Assembly (NCBI RefSeq): GCF_005145045.1
Contig: NZ_CP039691.1
Coordinates: forward strand, 942,001 to 1,006,000
Length of the DNA stretch: 64,000 nt
Source: Agrobacterium larrymoorei
GTDB lineage: Bacteria > Pseudomonadota > Alphaproteobacteria > Rhizobiales > Rhizobiaceae
Direction: 5' to 3'
Every line of letters begins with the position of its first letter. Position 1 is the first letter of the stretch. Below the pieces are notes generated by a model. That model was not told the origin of the DNA. It did no database searches and worked only from the letters and a program-made list of their open reading frames with translations. Below are positions 34,903 to 43,394 of this stretch, piece after piece. A program made the translations under genes and the position numbers.

Positions 34903-35022
34903 ATGACCACTTGCACCGAAACCTTTTCCGGCATGAGCGCGCAGATTTCTGCGAACGCTTCGCCGTGCGGTGCACTCTCGCTTCTTAGCCTCGACCTTAC
35001 ACGCGGTTGCCGGGTCCAGTGA
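34903..35022 (+). CDS. Leucine-rich leader peptide of leuA (attenuator)
   Basis: A 39-codon frame beginning MTTCTETFSG and containing GALSLLSLDL: five leucine codons within eight positions (CTC, CTT, CTT, CTC, CTT). There is no Shine-Dalgarno site, but the promoter TTGCAA-N17-TATAAG places the transcript start at the ATG. The stop (35020-35022) abuts a stem GAGGAGC (35021-35027)/GCTCCTC (35059-35065). A second stem, GCATCTGC (35113-35120)/GCAGATGC (35138-35145), ends just before the leuA ribosome site. This is the layout of ribosome-mediated attenuation: leucine shortage stalls the ribosome at the Leu run and changes folding upstream of leuA. Confidence 0.8.
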   Translation: MTTCTETFSGMSAQISANASPCGALSLLSLDLTRGCRVQ

Positions 35023-35145
35023 GGAGCGCCCGGCGGCCGAAAGCCCGCTGGCGCGAATGCTCCTCAACTCGAAATCTCACCTTATACTGGATTTTAGGCC
35101 CAAATAGGCCAAGCATCTGCCAGAGGCTTTTCAGCCCGCAGATGC
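35021..35145 (+). promoter_or_regulatory. leuA attenuator stems
   Basis: Stem 1 (35021-35065) encloses a GC-rich inner hairpin; stem 2 (35113-35145) lies 3 bases ahead of AAGGAG for leuA. Neither has a long T-run, so control could act on transcription termination or on exposure of the ribosome site; sequence alone does not decide. Confidence 0.55.
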
Positions 35146-35161
35146 CGCAAGGAGCAAGACT

Positions 35162-36868
35162 ATGGACGCCAAGACCAATTTTTCCAAGGGCATGCCGGAA
35201 GCGGGCGTAAAGTACCGCCCGTACCCAACCATCAACATTCCTGACCGCACATGGCCGGGCAAGACAATCGACAAGGCACCGATCTGGTGTTCGGTCGACT
35301 TGCGTGATGGCAACCAGTCGCTGGTCAACCCCATGGGGCATGATCGCAAGGCGCGCATGTTCAAGCTGCTGCTGGACATGGGTTTCAAGGAAATCGAGAT
35401 CGGTTTCCCATCCGCCTCGCAGACGGATTTCGATTTCGCCCGCTGGTGCGTGGAGCAGGGCGGAGTGCCGGAAGATGTGTCCTTGCAGGTGCTGGTTCAG
35501 TGCCGTCCGGAACTGATCACCCGCACGTTCGAGTCGCTGGAAGGCGCCAAGAACCCGATTATCCACTTCTACAATTCCACCTCCGAATTGCAGCGCCGCG
35601 TGGTGTTTGCGAAGGACGTGCCAGGCATCAAGCAGATCGCCGTCGATGCCGCCAAGATGATTACCGATATGGCGGCCAAGGCTGGCGGCGGTTATCGCTT
35701 CGAATATTCGCCGGAAAGCTTCACCGGCACGGAGCTGGAAGTGGCGCTTGAGATTTGTAATGCAGTCGTCGAGGTCGTGAAGCCGACGGCGGATAACAAG
35801 CTGATCCTGAACCTGCCTTCGACCGTTGAAATGGCGACGCCGAACATCTATGCGGACCAGATCGAGTGGATGTGCCGCAACATCGACAACCGCGAAAACG
35901 TCATCATCTCGCTGCACCCGCACAACGACCGTGGCACCGGCATTGCCGCCACGGAACTGGGCCTGATGGCGGGTGCCGACCGCGTGGAAGGCACGCTGTT
36001 TGGCAATGGTGAGCGCACCGGCAATGTGGACGTGGTGACGCTGGCGCTCAACATGTACACGCAGGGCATCGACCCGGAACTGGATTGCACCGATATCGAG
36101 CGCATCAAATCGGTCTATGAATATTCCAACGAAATGACCATTCCCGAGCGTCATCCTTACGTGGGCGAACTGGTCTACACCGCGTTTTCCGGCTCGCATC
36201 AGGATGCGATCAACAAGGGCATGAAGGCCATCAAGGTCGCCAACCACCCGGTCTGGGAAGTGCCGTATCTGCCCATCGACCCGAAGGATGTCGGCCGCTC
36301 CTACGAGGCGATCATCCGCATCAACTCGCAGTCGGGCAAGGGCGGCATCGCTTACATTCTGCAGCAGGATTACGGCATCAACCTGCCGCGCAACCTGCAG
36401 GTGGAATTCCGCGAAGACATCCAGCGCATCACCGATGAGGAAGGCGTGGAACTGCCCGCCAAGCGCATCCACGAACGCTTCATCGAGCGTTACGTGACGC
36501 AGCCGAATGCGCGCATCAAGTTCGTGGATCACCACACCTATCCGGCGGGGGATTTCAAGGGCGTGCGCGTGGTTGCCGCCGAGATTACCGACAATGGCGA
36601 GATCAAGCGCATCGAAGGCAAGGGCACCGGCCCGATCGATGGCTTCATCAACGCCCTGTCCACCTATCTCGGCATCGACCTGTCGGTGAACGACTACTCC
36701 GAACACTCCCTCCAACACGGCTCCAACGCCTCGGCCATCGCCTATGTCGAGATGGAGCATCCGGGTGGCAAGCTGTTCGGCGCAGGCGTCAACACCAATA
36801 TCGTCGCGGCTTCGCTGGAGGCGATTGTGTCGGCGGCGAACAGGGTGTTGGAAGAGCGGGCGAAGTAA
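35162..36868 (+). CDS. leuA: 2-isopropylmalate synthase
   Basis: 568 residues, the length of the longer LeuA type (with extended linker) found in many proteobacteria and actinobacteria. DLRDGNQ at 46-52 starts the TIM-barrel active site, LHPHNDRGTG supplies the metal-binding HxH, and the C-terminal 130 residues (YPAGDFKGVRVVAAEITDNGEIKRIEGKGTGPID...) form the leucine-feedback regulatory domain. It condenses acetyl-CoA and 2-oxoisovalerate, the first committed step to leucine. AAGGAG lies 7 bases upstream. Preceded by a leucine leader peptide; no other leu gene follows. Confidence 0.96.
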   Translation: MDAKTNFSKGMPEAGVKYRPYPTINIPDRTWPGKTIDKAPIWCSVDLRDGNQSLVNPMGHDRKARMFKLLLDMGFKEIEIGFPSASQTDFDFARWCVEQGGVPEDVSLQVLVQCRPELITRTFESLEGAKNPIIHFYNSTSELQRRVVFAKDVPGIKQIAVDAAKMITDMAAKAGGGYRFEYSPESFTGTELEVALEICNAVVEVVKPTADNKLILNLPSTVEMATPNIYADQIEWMCRNIDNRENVIISLHPHNDRGTGIAATELGLMAGADRVEGTLFGNGERTGNVDVVTLALNMYTQGIDPELDCTDIERIKSVYEYSNEMTIPERHPYVGELVYTAFSGSHQDAINKGMKAIKVANHPVWEVPYLPIDPKDVGRSYEAIIRINSQSGKGGIAYILQQDYGINLPRNLQVEFREDIQRITDEEGVELPAKRIHERFIERYVTQPNARIKFVDHHTYPAGDFKGVRVVAAEITDNGEIKRIEGKGTGPIDGFINALSTYLGIDLSVNDYSEHSLQHGSNASAIAYVEMEHPGGKLFGAGVNTNIVAASLEAIVSAANRVLEERAK

Positions 36869-36884
36869 TCAGTCGCCCTCTGAT

Positions 36885-36957
36885 CGTCATGCTCGGGCCT
36901 GTCCCGAGCATCTGCTACTTGGAATTTTGTGCAGCGTCAGCAGATCCTCGGCACAGG
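36885..36957. repeat. Family C dispersed palindrome, left part (interrupted by IS481 element)
   Basis: Begins CGTCATGCTCGGGCCTGTCCCGAGCAT; the second hairpin starts CCTCGGCACAGG and is cut by the insertion. Its remaining part, GCCGAGGATGACGG, is at 38215-38228. Removing the element and one ACAGG restores a regular palindrome. Confidence 0.85.
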
Positions 36958-38209
36958 TGTACAGCCTTGAGACATAGTTGACAGATGTTCGGAGACATCC
37001 CTGACAGTTTTGCTCTGTGGCAAAGGAGGTCGGGATGGCTTGGCGGGAGGTGTCTGTCGTGGATCAGCGAAGCGAATTTGTGATGCTTGCGTCGTTGGAG
37101 GGGGCCAATGTTTCGGCTTTGTCCAAGCGTTTCGGCATCAGTCGGCAGACGGGGTATCTTTGGCTGCGGCGGGCAAAGGCGGGAGAGACCGTGCAGGATC
37201 GCTCCCGTCGTCCGCATTCAAGCCCTTTTCGAACCCCCGATGATCTGGAGCGCAGTGTCGTCGATATTCGTGACGAGCACCCGGCCTGGGGTGCCCGCAA
37301 GATCGCAAGGCGAATGCGCGACCTTGGTATGGAGCCGCCTTGCGTCTCCACCGTGCATGCCGTTCTTTCCCGCCATGGCAGGATCGGGGCGCGACCGAGT
37401 GAGCGCATGGCAAACGGTCGCTTCGAGCGCGAGGCGCCCAACCTCCTCTGGCAAATGGACTTCAAAGGGCGCATCCAGATGGCCTGTGGCAACTGGTGCT
37501 ATCCCCTAACCATCATCGATGACCACTCCCGCTTCGCCATTGCCATCGAAGCCTGCCCCAACGAGCAGCTGGAGACCGTTCGGGCCAGGCTGGAGGCGAT
37601 CTTTCGTCGCTATGGCATGCCGATGGCCATTTACTGCGACAATGGCAATCCATGGGGTGCGGGCGTGCCCAATCAATGGACGCGGCTGCGGGTCTGGCTG
37701 TTGAAGCTTGGCATCGAATTGATCCATTCCCGGCCTTATCATCCGCAGGGTCGTGGCAAGAACGAACGGTTTCATCGTAGTCTCAAGGCGGAAGTGACGG
37801 ACTTCACAACGCTCTTGGATCAGGCCCACGCCCAAAAAGCGTTCGACCGCTGGCGCCGTATCTACAATCACCATCGCCCGCACGAAGCGCTCGGCATGGC
37901 CGTGCCCGCAAGCCGCTATCGGCCTTCCTCACGTGCATTTCCCAACCAGCTTCCAGAGCCCATCTACGACAGAAGCGAGATCGTTCGCTGCGTCAGTTCG
38001 ACCAAGGGCTATGTCAGCTTCAAGGGCAAGACCTGGCGGGTGCCGAACGCCTTCAGAAACGAACGCCTGGCCATCCGATCCCTCAACCGCACAGGCCTCT
38101 ACGGCGTCTTCTTCGGCGCAACCCAGGTCGCAAAAATCAACCTTGAAAGCTAGGCCGCACTGTCAGGGATGTCTCCGAACATCTGTCAGGGATGTGTCCG
38201 GTCTTTACA
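36958..38209. mobile_element. IS481-family insertion sequence, apparently intact (1252 bp)
   Basis: The ends are TGTACAG... and ...CTTTACA, the TGT/ACA termini usual for IS481 elements. The terminal 50 bases (36958-37007 and 38160-38209) are inverted repeats; the inner 29 bases of each are identical. A 5-base target duplication ACAGG flanks it (36953-36957, 38210-38214). Repeated TGACAG blocks in each end are probable transposase-binding sites. One full-length transposase frame lies inside, so the element may be active. Its name is not assigned. Confidence 0.93.
37035..38153 (+). CDS. IS481-family transposase (DDE)
   Basis: 372 residues from ATG 37035, with AAGGAGG 5 bases upstream; a GTG at 37017 in the same frame lies before that site. 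N-terminal HTH: FVMLASLEGANVSALSKRFGISRQTGYLWLRR. Integrase core with the DDE residues Asp142 (WQMDFKG), Asp202 (YCDNGNPWG) and Glu244 (GRGKNERFHRSLKAE). The C-terminus has the RPHEALGM-type motif. No frameshift or truncation is seen, unlike many decayed copies. Confidence 0.95.
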   Translation: MAWREVSVVDQRSEFVMLASLEGANVSALSKRFGISRQTGYLWLRRAKAGETVQDRSRRPHSSPFRTPDDLERSVVDIRDEHPAWGARKIARRMRDLGMEPPCVSTVHAVLSRHGRIGARPSERMANGRFEREAPNLLWQMDFKGRIQMACGNWCYPLTIIDDHSRFAIAIEACPNEQLETVRARLEAIFRRYGMPMAIYCDNGNPWGAGVPNQWTRLRVWLLKLGIELIHSRPYHPQGRGKNERFHRSLKAEVTDFTTLLDQAHAQKAFDRWRRIYNHHRPHEALGMAVPASRYRPSSRAFPNQLPEPIYDRSEIVRCVSSTKGYVSFKGKTWRVPNAFRNERLAIRSLNRTGLYGVFFGATQVAKINLES

Positions 38210-38264
38210 ACAGGGCCGAGGATGACGGAGTGATACTGTCAGGACCCGGTTGTTGGGCCTCCAG

Positions 38265-39230
38265 TCACTCCTCCGGCGCCTGCTCCACAGGATTACCGAA
38301 ACCAAGCGGCCTACCATTGTCATAGAAAACGCGGACGTCTTCCAACTCCATGCCGGTGGCCTTTTCGTTTAGGCTGAAGCGTTCGCAGGTAACGTTCCAG
38401 CTGCCGGGGCTGCCGGAGATGTGGAAGAGGTTGTAGCCGGCGCGGGGCTTTGCGCCGCCGGGGCCCTGGCTGGCAGAGGCTATGCCGACGACGGGGATGT
38501 GGTCCTGGCCGCGATGGGTGTTTAGCCAATAGACCGTGTTGAGATGCGTGTGGCCGTGCAGCACGAGTTCCGCGCCGCCCGTGCCCATGGCTGCGGCGAA
38601 GCGGCGGATGCCGATCATGCGTTTGTGGGTGGCGGCGGCACCGCGGATCGGGGGGTGGTGGATCATGACCACGCGGAACAGGCCTTGTTCGCCCGCCTTC
38701 TTCAGCAGGTCTGCGGTGGCGCGGGCCTGACGGCGACCGAAATAGCCGGTGGCGGAAAAGGGCGGGGTCGCGATGGATGTGGAGCAGCCGATCAGCGCTA
38801 CGGGGCCACGGACGCGCATATAAGGGAAAATCTTGCGGTCTTCGTCCCAATGATCTTCGTCACCATCGCCGCGCACGTAAGGGTACCAGGCGGCCATAGC
38901 CTTATCGTGTGCGCCGGGAACATAGGCATCGTGATTGCCGGGCACGACTGAGACCTTCAGCGGATCGCCAACCTCTTCCAGCCAGTCGGCGGCGGCGCGG
39001 ATTTCGATGCCGGTGGCCAGATTGACCAGATCGCCGGTGATCGCGGTGTGGTCAGGCACCTTGCTTTCCATATCGTCCAGCAGCTTTTCGAGTGTATCGG
39101 TGAAAAGGTGCTTGCGGCGATTGAGCCGCCAGTTCACAAAGCCGGTGATGCGTTTCGATGCAAGCTCGCGGAAGGTGAGCTTCGGTAGCGGGCCAAGGTG
39201 GATATCGGATATATGTGCGAGCTTAAACAT
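38265..39230 (-). CDS. Metallophosphoesterase (calcineurin-like)
   Basis: 321 residues from ATG 39230 (MFKLAHISDIHLG); an ATG at 39242 in frame is also possible. All dinuclear metal motifs are present: SDIHLG at 8-13, GDLVN, GNHD, an HHPP segment and HGHTH. Such enzymes hydrolyse phosphomonoesters, phosphodiesters or nucleotides; members close to this one include the cAMP-phosphodiesterase-like CpdA group. Cytoplasmic, no signal peptide. Divergent from the NUDIX gene with about 80 bases between starts. Confidence 0.88.
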   Translation of the reverse strand: MFKLAHISDIHLGPLPKLTFRELASKRITGFVNWRLNRRKHLFTDTLEKLLDDMESKVPDHTAITGDLVNLATGIEIRAAADWLEEVGDPLKVSVVPGNHDAYVPGAHDKAMAAWYPYVRGDGDEDHWDEDRKIFPYMRVRGPVALIGCSTSIATPPFSATGYFGRRQARATADLLKKAGEQGLFRVVMIHHPPIRGAAATHKRMIGIRRFAAAMGTGGAELVLHGHTHLNTVYWLNTHRGQDHIPVVGIASASQGPGGAKPRAGYNLFHISGSPGSWNVTCERFSLNEKATGMELEDVRVFYDNGRPLGFGNPVEQAPEE

Positions 39231-39310
39231 GCATCCAGCCATAACGTATCATGCAGTGAGCGTCCAATGCGAAACCCCGATTTTTCAATGGGATAAAGGA
39301 GAGTTGAGCA

Positions 39311-39805
39311 TTGGGTGAAAACAGTGAATGGGGCCAAGGGTTCCGGCGGATATTTGCGAAAGTCGCAAAACGCATTCTGCACCTGTTCTTCTTCATGCGA
39401 AGGGGCATGACGCTTGGGGTGCGGGCGGCCTGTTTCGATGAGGCGGGCAGGGTTTTTCTGGTGCGCCACACCTACGTTCCTGGCTGGCATATGCCGGGCG
39501 GCGGGGTGGAGCGGCAGGAAACCGGGCTTCAGGCGCTGCACAAGGAAATTCGGGAGGAGGGCAATCTCGTTGCGACCTCTACGCCGCAACTCTTCCACGT
39601 TTACTTCAACAATCGCACCAGCGACCGTGACCACGTGCTGTTCTATCGCCTTGATGTGCGGCAGATGGCAATCAAAGCGCCCGACCGTGAGATCAGCGAA
39701 AGCGGGTTCTTTGCCCTCGATGCCCTGCCGGAAGGCACGACGGCAGCCACGCGCAGGCGGCTTGCGGAACTGGCGGGCGAGGTTTCGCCCGACGATTACT
39801 GGTAA
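39311..39805 (+). CDS. NUDIX hydrolase
   Basis: 164 residues from TTG 39311, chosen because AAAGGAGAG lies about 8 bases upstream. NUDIX fold with box GGGVERQETGLQALHKEIREEGNL (residues 63-86, REXXEEG pattern intact). The N-terminal 30 residues are hydrophobic-aromatic and basic and may contact membrane. It would hydrolyse a nucleoside diphosphate linked to another moiety; the substrate is unknown. It converges with the glutathione transferase gene, 8 bases away. Confidence 0.85.
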   Translation: MGENSEWGQGFRRIFAKVAKRILHLFFFMRRGMTLGVRAACFDEAGRVFLVRHTYVPGWHMPGGGVERQETGLQALHKEIREEGNLVATSTPQLFHVYFNNRTSDRDHVLFYRLDVRQMAIKAPDREISESGFFALDALPEGTTAATRRRLAELAGEVSPDDYW

Positions 39806-39813
39806 GTCTGATA

Positions 39814-40806
39814 TCAACCAAGTCGCGCGCGGTCATGCGCCTTTTCCAGCTCAAGCTCCGGCCCGACCGGAACAATGCCGGTGGGATTGATGGTCTTGTG
39901 GCTGCGGTAATAATGCTCCTTGATGTGGCGCATATCCACCGTCTCCGGCACGCCGGGCGTCTGGAAGAGATCTCGCAGATAGCCGGTCAGGTTGGGGTAA
40001 TCGTGAATGCGACGGATGTTGCATTTGAAGTGGCCGACATAGACCGGATCGAAACGAACGAGCGTGGTGAATAGCCGCCAGTCGGCTTCCGTCTGTTCAG
40101 CACCCAGAAGGAAGCGCTGTTTTTCGAGTCGCTCTTCCAGAATATCCAGCGTTTCGAAGACCTTGATCGCGTTTTCCTGATAGGCTTCCTGCGTCGTGGC
40201 AAAGCCCGCCTTGTAGACGCCGTTATTGACCGTGTCGTAGATCAGGTCATTCAGCTTGTCGATTTCGGTGCGGCGTGGCTCCGGGTAGTAATCCGTTTCC
40301 GATCCCGTCAGGCCGTTGAAGGCGCTGTTGAACATGCGGATGATTTCCGCCGATTCATTGGAGACGATGGTGTTCTGCTGCTTGTCCCACAACACGGGCA
40401 CGGTCACGCGGCCTGAGTATTTCGGATCTGCCTTGGTATAGACCTGCCAGAGAGCGGAGGAGCCGAAGAGGTGGTCTTCCGTCGCGCCCGGTGTGCGTTC
40501 CTCATCCGGTCTGAATTCCCAGCCGTTTTCCAGCATCAGCGGATCGACCACCGAGACCGAGATGAGGTCATCCAGCTTCTTCAGCTTGCGGAAGATCAGC
40601 GTGCGGTGCGCCCATGGGCAGGCGAGTGAAACATAGAGATGATAGCGGTCTTTCTCCGCTTTGAAGCCGCCATTGCCGGAGGGGCCGGGCTCGCCATCCG
40701 CGGTCACCCAGTTGCGAAACTGGGAGGCGCTGCGCTTGAAGTGACCTTTGGTCTCCTTGGTATCGTACCAAACATCCTTCCAAACGCCTTCAACCAGCAT
40801 ACCCAT
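39814..40806 (-). CDS. Glutathionyl-hydroquinone reductase (Xi-class glutathione transferase)
   Basis: 330 residues with AAGGAG 7 bases before ATG 40806. The motif SLACPWAHR with catalytic Cys63, a GNGGFKAEKDRYHLYVS lead-in and the C-terminal helical domain match Xi-class enzymes (YqjG/PcpF type), which use glutathione to reduce glutathionyl-hydroquinones back to hydroquinones. This protects quinone pools and helps degrade aromatics. Length agrees with the family (about 320-330 aa). Single-gene unit. Confidence 0.92.
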   Translation of the reverse strand: MGMLVEGVWKDVWYDTKETKGHFKRSASQFRNWVTADGEPGPSGNGGFKAEKDRYHLYVSLACPWAHRTLIFRKLKKLDDLISVSVVDPLMLENGWEFRPDEERTPGATEDHLFGSSALWQVYTKADPKYSGRVTVPVLWDKQQNTIVSNESAEIIRMFNSAFNGLTGSETDYYPEPRRTEIDKLNDLIYDTVNNGVYKAGFATTQEAYQENAIKVFETLDILEERLEKQRFLLGAEQTEADWRLFTTLVRFDPVYVGHFKCNIRRIHDYPNLTGYLRDLFQTPGVPETVDMRHIKEHYYRSHKTINPTGIVPVGPELELEKAHDRARLG

Positions 40807-40917
40807 CTGCCATCTCCTTAATGTACCTTGCTCAATCTAGGGCAGGGCTTTGCTAAAGCGAACCCTGCCATTGATGAACAATGCGTTCTTCGTCCGTGAA
40901 TGCTGCGGAGGGACGTT

Positions 40918-41028
40918 TTGTTCTTTACGGTTCAGGATTTTCCTGATATCTGCGATTTTCACAATTCTGAGGAAATTCTGATCTATGACCGCACCACGGA
41001 CGCTCCGACGACGCTGACGCTCTTATAA
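40918..41028 (+). CDS. Possible 36-aa acidic small protein
   Basis: A TTG-started frame with GGAGGG 5 bases upstream, starting MFFTVQDFPDICDFHNSEEI and ending in DAPTTLTLL before TAA 41026. It fills most of the 290-base gap between the glutathione transferase and acetyltransferase genes. It is too short for composition statistics and nothing similar is known to me; it could be chance. Confidence 0.3.
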   Translation: MFFTVQDFPDICDFHNSEEILIYDRTTDAPTTLTLL

Positions 41029-41097
41029 GCCCTGTCAGGCAATGTCAGGTGCACCGTCGCATATCGTCATGTCCGTATCCAACGTTCCGGTCTCCTC

Positions 41098-41667
41098 ATG
41101 TCCAAGCACGAACTTGTCTACCTTACCGAAGACGCGTCGCATGACGCCGTTATCGAACTCATCAATGAAGAAGCCTTCGGTCCCGGTCGGCATACGCGTG
41201 CCGCAGCGCGCATTCGCGAGCAGGGGCCGCATGATCGTTCGCTCTCCTACATCTGCGCGGATGATGGCGAGACGATTGCATCCGTGCGCATGACGCCGGT
41301 TCTGGCGGGTGGCGTGAAGGGCCATATGCTTGGGCCGCTGGCCGTGCGGCCTTCACACAAGAATATGGGCATTGGGCGGGAACTGGTGCGGATTGCGATT
41401 GCGGCTGCGAAGCGCAAGGGCTCGGAAGCGGTGATCCTGATCGGCGATCCGCCTTATTACATCCCGCTCGGCTTCGAGAAGGTTGCTTATGGCGCGCTGG
41501 ATTTTCCCGGCCCGGTCGATATGAATCGCGTTCTCGTTGTTCCCTTGGGTGAGGATGTGCATGCCCGGTTGAGGGGCGTTATCGGATGGCGCCAGTGCGA
41601 CATCGCTTTATCTGTTGGCGACACGCAGGAAATCGCTTTTGAACCGATTTTACTGGCGGCCAGCTGA
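41098..41667 (+). CDS. GNAT-family N-acetyltransferase
   Basis: 189 residues. GNAT core: RSLSYICADDGETIASVRMTPV (strand pair), then LGPLAVRPSHKNMGIGRELVRIAIAAAKRKG with the acetyl-CoA pyrophosphate loop (R/Q-x-x-G-x-G/A pattern as KNMGIG). The C-terminal part, YYIPLGFEKV, resembles YhbS-type acetyltransferases. The acceptor is unknown. Confidence 0.85.
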   Translation: MSKHELVYLTEDASHDAVIELINEEAFGPGRHTRAAARIREQGPHDRSLSYICADDGETIASVRMTPVLAGGVKGHMLGPLAVRPSHKNMGIGRELVRIAIAAAKRKGSEAVILIGDPPYYIPLGFEKVAYGALDFPGPVDMNRVLVVPLGEDVHARLRGVIGWRQCDIALSVGDTQEIAFEPILLAAS

Positions 41668-41688
41668 CAAAAGCCTTGTAAACAAGGC

Positions 41689-41739
41689 TTGACAGCATCC
41701 TCTCAAGGCTCCTAGCACTTGTGCCGCAGCAGTGGCACA
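41689..41739 (+). promoter_or_regulatory. Promoter and palindrome upstream of the MFS gene
   Basis: TTGACA (41689-41694), an 18-base spacer and TAGCAC (41713-41718), then a TGTGCC...GGCACA palindrome (41720-41739) at the expected start point, where a repressor would block transcription. The preceding AAGCCTTG-TAAA-CAAGGCTT hairpin (41671-41690) may end the acetyltransferase transcript. Confidence 0.5.
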
Positions 41740-41764
41740 GGTTGATTTCTCAAGGGGAGCGAGA

Positions 41765-43078
41765 ATGACTGCAATCACAATGAATGATGCGCTGGATCGC
41801 GCAGGTGCGGGTGCCTATCAGCGACGGTTGATGGGAATTTTCGGTCTTGTCTGGGCGGCAGATGCCATGCAGGTTCTGGCTGTCGGCTTCACCGCCGCCT
41901 CAATTGCCGCCACCTTTGGGTTGACGGTGCCGCAGGCCTTGCAGACGGGCACGGCCTTTTTCTTCGGCATGCTTTTAGGTGCCGCTGGATTCGGGCGTCT
42001 TGCGGACCGCTACGGGCGTCGGCGCGTGTTGATCGTGACCGTTGCCTGCGATGCCGTGTTCGGCGTGCTGTCTATCTTCGCGCCCAGCTTCGGCATTCTG
42101 CTGGTACTTCGCTTTTTGACCGGCGCTGCCGTGGGCGGCACGCTGCCGGTGGATTATGCGATGATGGCGGAGTTTCTGCCTGCAAAGAACCGCGGTCGCT
42201 GGCTCGTCATTCTCGAAGGCTTCTGGGCCGTGGGAACACTGGTGGTGGCACTTGCGGCCTGGGGTGCAAGCCTTTCCGGCGTGCAGGATGCGTGGCGCTA
42301 CATTTTCGCCGTCACCGCTTTTCCGGCGCTGATCGGTATCGGCCTGCGTTTCATGGTGCCGGAATCGCCACTTTATCTTTTGAAGAATGGACGCTCGGAT
42401 GAGGCCAAGGTGGTGGTGAACACCATGCTGCGCGTAAATGGCCGGGCAACGCTGGACGCGAAAACCGGGCTTGCCAATGCCAATGGAGCCAAGGGGCAGG
42501 GCATATTCTCACCGGCGCTACGCCAGCGCAGCATCATGGTTCTGGCAATCTGGTTCCTCGTTTCCGTCTCTTATTACGGCGTCTTCACATGGATGCCAGC
42601 AAAGCTCGCGGGGGATGGCTTCGGCTTCGTGCGCGGTTATGGTTTCCTCGTCCTCGTGGCCCTTGCGCAGATTCCGGGCTATGCACTTGCCGCTTACGGC
42701 GTGGAAAAATGGGGGCGTAAACCGACGCTCGTCGGCTTCTGCCTGCTTTCCGCTCTGGGATGCCTGCTCTTCACGCTGGCTGGTAGCGGTGCGCTTATTG
42801 CAACCTCGCTGCTGCTCATGAGCTTTGCATTGCTCGGCACATGGGGCGCGCTTTATGCCTATACACCAGAGCTTTACCCCACCGAATCTCGCGCGACCGG
42901 CATGGGTGCAGCGGGTGCCATGGCCCGCCTCGGCGGCCTGCTGGCGCCGTCGCTGCTGGGTTATGCCATCGCGCAGGGCTTTGGTTTCGCGGTGGGAATT
43001 TTTGCCGGTCTGCTGGTGATCGCGGCGATTGCTGCGAGCATGATCAATGCCGAGACGCGGCAGGTGGCGTTGTCCTAA
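41765..43078 (+). CDS. MFS transporter (sugar-porter/aromatic-acid type)
   Basis: 437 residues from ATG 41765, with GGGGAGCGAG directly upstream. Twelve membrane segments. The motifs GRLADRYGRRRVL (after helix 2), RFLTGAAVGGTLPVDYAMMAEFLPAKNRGRW and PESPLYL, and in the second half YTPELYPTESRATGMG, are those of the sugar-porter-like MFS group (synaptic-vesicle/niacin/aromatic-acid transporters). Probably a proton-driven importer; the substrate is not determinable. It has its own promoter. Confidence 0.9.
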   Translation: MTAITMNDALDRAGAGAYQRRLMGIFGLVWAADAMQVLAVGFTAASIAATFGLTVPQALQTGTAFFFGMLLGAAGFGRLADRYGRRRVLIVTVACDAVFGVLSIFAPSFGILLVLRFLTGAAVGGTLPVDYAMMAEFLPAKNRGRWLVILEGFWAVGTLVVALAAWGASLSGVQDAWRYIFAVTAFPALIGIGLRFMVPESPLYLLKNGRSDEAKVVVNTMLRVNGRATLDAKTGLANANGAKGQGIFSPALRQRSIMVLAIWFLVSVSYYGVFTWMPAKLAGDGFGFVRGYGFLVLVALAQIPGYALAAYGVEKWGRKPTLVGFCLLSALGCLLFTLAGSGALIATSLLLMSFALLGTWGALYAYTPELYPTESRATGMGAAGAMARLGGLLAPSLLGYAIAQGFGFAVGIFAGLLVIAAIAASMINAETRQVALS

Positions 43079-43084
43079 ATTGCT

Positions 43085-43369
43085 TTACACGAGATCGTCG
43101 AGGTCGACATTCAAGACTTCGGCGATCTTCTTCATGACGGAAAGACTGCCTTCCTTCTTGCCACCCTCGATTTCCGAGAGGTAAGGCGCGCTGATCCCGG
43201 CTTTGGCGGCGAGGGCTGTTGCCGATAGACCACGATGAGAGCGCCAAACCTTCACCGGGTTTTCGCCGGAGATGAGACGTTCCACGATTTCAGACGGAAC
43301 AAGTTCATCACGGCCAGCCGCTATATCGGCTTTCACCTTGTCTGCCGCGGCAATCTCGGCTTGGGTCAT
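43085..43369 (-). CDS. XRE-family helix-turn-helix regulator (antitoxin-like)
   Basis: 94 residues. The N-terminal 45 (DKVKADIAAGRDELVPSEIVERLISGENPVKVWRSHRGL) resemble antitoxin-type leaders, followed by an HTH_3 domain (ATALAAKAGISAPYLSEIEGGKKEGSLSVMKKIAEVLNVDLDDL). Proteins of this layout are often partners of RelE-like toxins, but no toxin gene is adjacent; the upstream gene is an acetyltransferase. It could be an orphan antitoxin or act on distant targets. Confidence 0.8.
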   Translation of the reverse strand: MTQAEIAAADKVKADIAAGRDELVPSEIVERLISGENPVKVWRSHRGLSATALAAKAGISAPYLSEIEGGKKEGSLSVMKKIAEVLNVDLDDLV

Positions 43370-43394
43370 TTTGGAGCCTCGCTGAAAAACAATC

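Noticed and set aside
34997..36760. 587-codon minus-strand frame opposite leuA
   Set aside because: Same shadow effect; leuA on the plus strand is fully supported by family motifs.
43085..43369. Complete toxin-antitoxin pair with the XRE gene
   Set aside because: The adjacent gene is a GNAT acetyltransferase without TacT-like context and no RelE-type toxin is near, so only an antitoxin-like regulator is called.
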